From the NCBI GenBank assembly GCA_964036315.1, contig OZ038480.1, positions 15,732,155 to 15,796,154 of the forward strand: a stretch of 64,000 bases of DNA, in the 5' to 3' direction. This document shows, piece by piece, positions 62,471 through 64,000 of this stretch. The DNA comes from Acanthosepion esculentum. Lineage: Eukaryota > Mollusca > Cephalopoda > Sepiida > Sepiidae. Both the position numbers and the translations under genes were made by a program. The notes under the pieces were generated by a model, which did not search any database, had not been told where the DNA came from, and was given only the letters and a program-made list of their open reading frames with translations. The number at the start of each line of letters is the position of its first letter. Positions within the stretch are counted from its first letter, which is position 1.

Positions 62471-64000
62471 GTTTTTTTTTTTTAAATATCAGTATCTCCC
62501 CATGTCAGGCAGTAAAGCCACTAAAACACAAGGGGTTACAAGGTGTGGTGGAATTAGGAACAGAAACAAAAGTAATGAGTAGAAAGAGAAGACATTTAAA
62601 TTTTTGCAGATTAAAGTTGGCTGGAAAGCATGGAGATGAAAGTGGGTTCCACAAGCAAGAAGTGCAAGAAAAGAAACTGTTAGCATAGAACTTACAGTTA
62701 CATCTAGCCAGCTCTACTATCAATTGAGATCTCAATGCTAGCCTAGTACTGCATTTAAATTCAAAAACTCTGGGTACAATAGTGACAAGCTCATCTGAAT
62801 TACCATGAAAGTATTTATAGAAAAAAGCTCAGAGAGACAACCTTACAGCAGTAGGAAAGTGACTGAAGCCAAGGTACCAGATCAGGATCAATAATATTGC
62901 TGATTCTTCTTTGGGTCTTATCAAAAGAGCTGGAGGCAAATAGCAGGGGCACCAGACCATATGTGGCAGCAATATTCTAAGCATGGACATTTGGTAGACA
63001 TTGATATGTAAGATAGATTCTGGAGAGAAAAATTGTCTCATATAACACTGACAAAGTTGACTTAGCAATGGATTCAATATAGTCTTTCCACTTTATGCCA
63101 GCTGAGAACGTTAGTCCAAGAAGTCACACTGAGTCATGCTGATGGAAGGCAGAGAAGGGTCTCTCAGATGATTAATAGAGAGATGTTTAGTTCTGGAGGT
63201 GTTAAAATTAACAAGCCGTCTTTTGCTCCAGTTAACGACGGACAAGAGGTTGTTTTGGACATCGACTGTCATTTTGGCCTTATCAGACTGATCAGCCTTA
63301 CTATAAAGAGAGGAATGGTTGTGTCGTCAGCATATATACTGAATTGAGAGCTGATATCATCAGGAAGGTGATTAATGAAAATTAAAAACAATGTAGGACG
63401 AAGAATGGAGCCCTGGGGGACAAAAGGATGTAGACAAGTAGCATTAGTACAAAAAGATGTAGACAAGTAGCTGTTCAGGATAACTTTCATTTCACAATTT
63501 GATAGGAAAGACTGGATCAGTTCAAAAATGTGTCTGGAGACACTGTAACTTTTCAGCTTGTGGAGAAGACCTTCTATGCCAAACTTTATCAAAGGCTTTC
63601 AAGATGTCCAAACCTACAGCCCAGGCTTCACCGTTTTTTATCTAGAGCATGATAGACTCTTTCCGCAATTATTGTCAGTACATCAGCAGTTGACCTTGAG
63701 AAACAAAAGCCATATCACTTATCCGAGAAAAGGCCCTGCAATGAGAGATGCTGAACCAATTCTGCCTTGATTAGGGCCTCTAGGAGTTTCCACAGAAAGC
63801 GGTAGGAAACTAATAAGCCAATAATTAGAAGGGTCAGATGGGTCACCAGTTTCTTAGAAACTGGAACAACAGACGAGGACTTCCAGCAGGCAGGAAAAAG
63901 CAGCAAGGCATTTATTATATCTTTTAGAGAGAACAGGGGCCAATTCAGGAACATACTTTTTGACTATTACAGGGATACTATCAGATTCACATGCTTTGTG
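62471..64000 (-). mobile_element. LINE (family A), most complete copy, runs off the window
   Basis: Minus strand. A T-run at 62472-62484 (poly-A tail) is followed by the 3' UTR and C-terminus. The RT core lies at 63269-63592: VPQGSIL (usually VPQGSVLGP), LFLIFINHLPDDI, and IYADDTTI with the catalytic YADD intact. Upstream, 63715-63954 carries CWKSSSVVPVSKK and LLEALIKAELVQHLS, RT motifs 0-2. Frameshifts separate these pieces. The region between the YADD piece and the C-terminus is shortened. The family is jockey/CR1-like by motif; the endonuclease part would lie beyond 64000. Confidence 0.9.

Overview
The window is eukaryotic, AT-rich (roughly two-thirds A+T by eye), intron-like DNA packed with decayed transposable elements and TA/CA/poly-A simple repeats. 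The mix is LINE fragments with a jockey/CR1-type C-terminus, mariner and Tigger relics, tRNA- and 5S-derived SINEs, foldback MITEs and one intact-looking LTR retrotransposon. It suggests a large, repeat-rich invertebrate genome. A lophotrochozoan such as a cephalopod mollusc is my best guess, from the look of the repeats only; nothing here proves the species.

Only one stretch looks like a host protein-coding exon with real confidence. It lies at 8867-9075 (minus), has an acceptor and a consensus GTAAGT donor, and encodes part of the N-terminal domain of a purple acid phosphatase (ACP7-like). No other exon of that gene could be identified. A CpG-richer unique block at 49980-50305 has a CCAAT box, a TATA-like motif and a short signal-peptide-like ORF, all on the minus strand. 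It could be a promoter and first exon of this or another gene, but that is hypothesis. Weaker exon candidates are at 1292-1378 and 41231-41486.

Layout: 1-3543 holds minus-strand LINE pieces and a GC-rich palindromic block. 3544-7946 is a GC-rich 4.4-kb LTR retrotransposon (minus strand; gag, protease-RT-RNase H and integrase in three frames). It is inserted in a LINE with a 5-bp target duplication, and its LTRs differ at 1 of 389 positions. Its gag-pol overlap carries a G GGA AAC slippery heptamer followed by what looks like an H-type pseudoknot, so Pol is probably made by -1 ribosomal frameshifting. The RNase H to integrase junction is broken by a second frame change that looks mutational. 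7947-8400 is the other half of the host LINE.

9857-31800 holds a mariner with TIRs and TA duplication, a Tigger-like relic, a second mariner, LINE fragments, a 5S-tRNA chimeric SINE, a hAT-like nonautonomous element, a different mariner relic and tRNA-type SINEs. 31800-41500 holds an unrecognised coding-like relic, a 200-bp tandem duplication, short MITEs, a possible solo LTR and a hAT-like transposase relic. 41500-64000 holds two further 5S-tRNA SINEs, a third mariner copy, long foldback elements, hairpins, and LINE copies. One of these, at 62471-64000, keeps RT motifs and runs off the window.

The most notable items are the frameshift/pseudoknot module of the young LTR element, the recurrent 5S rRNA-tRNA chimeric SINE family, and the isolated phosphatase exon.
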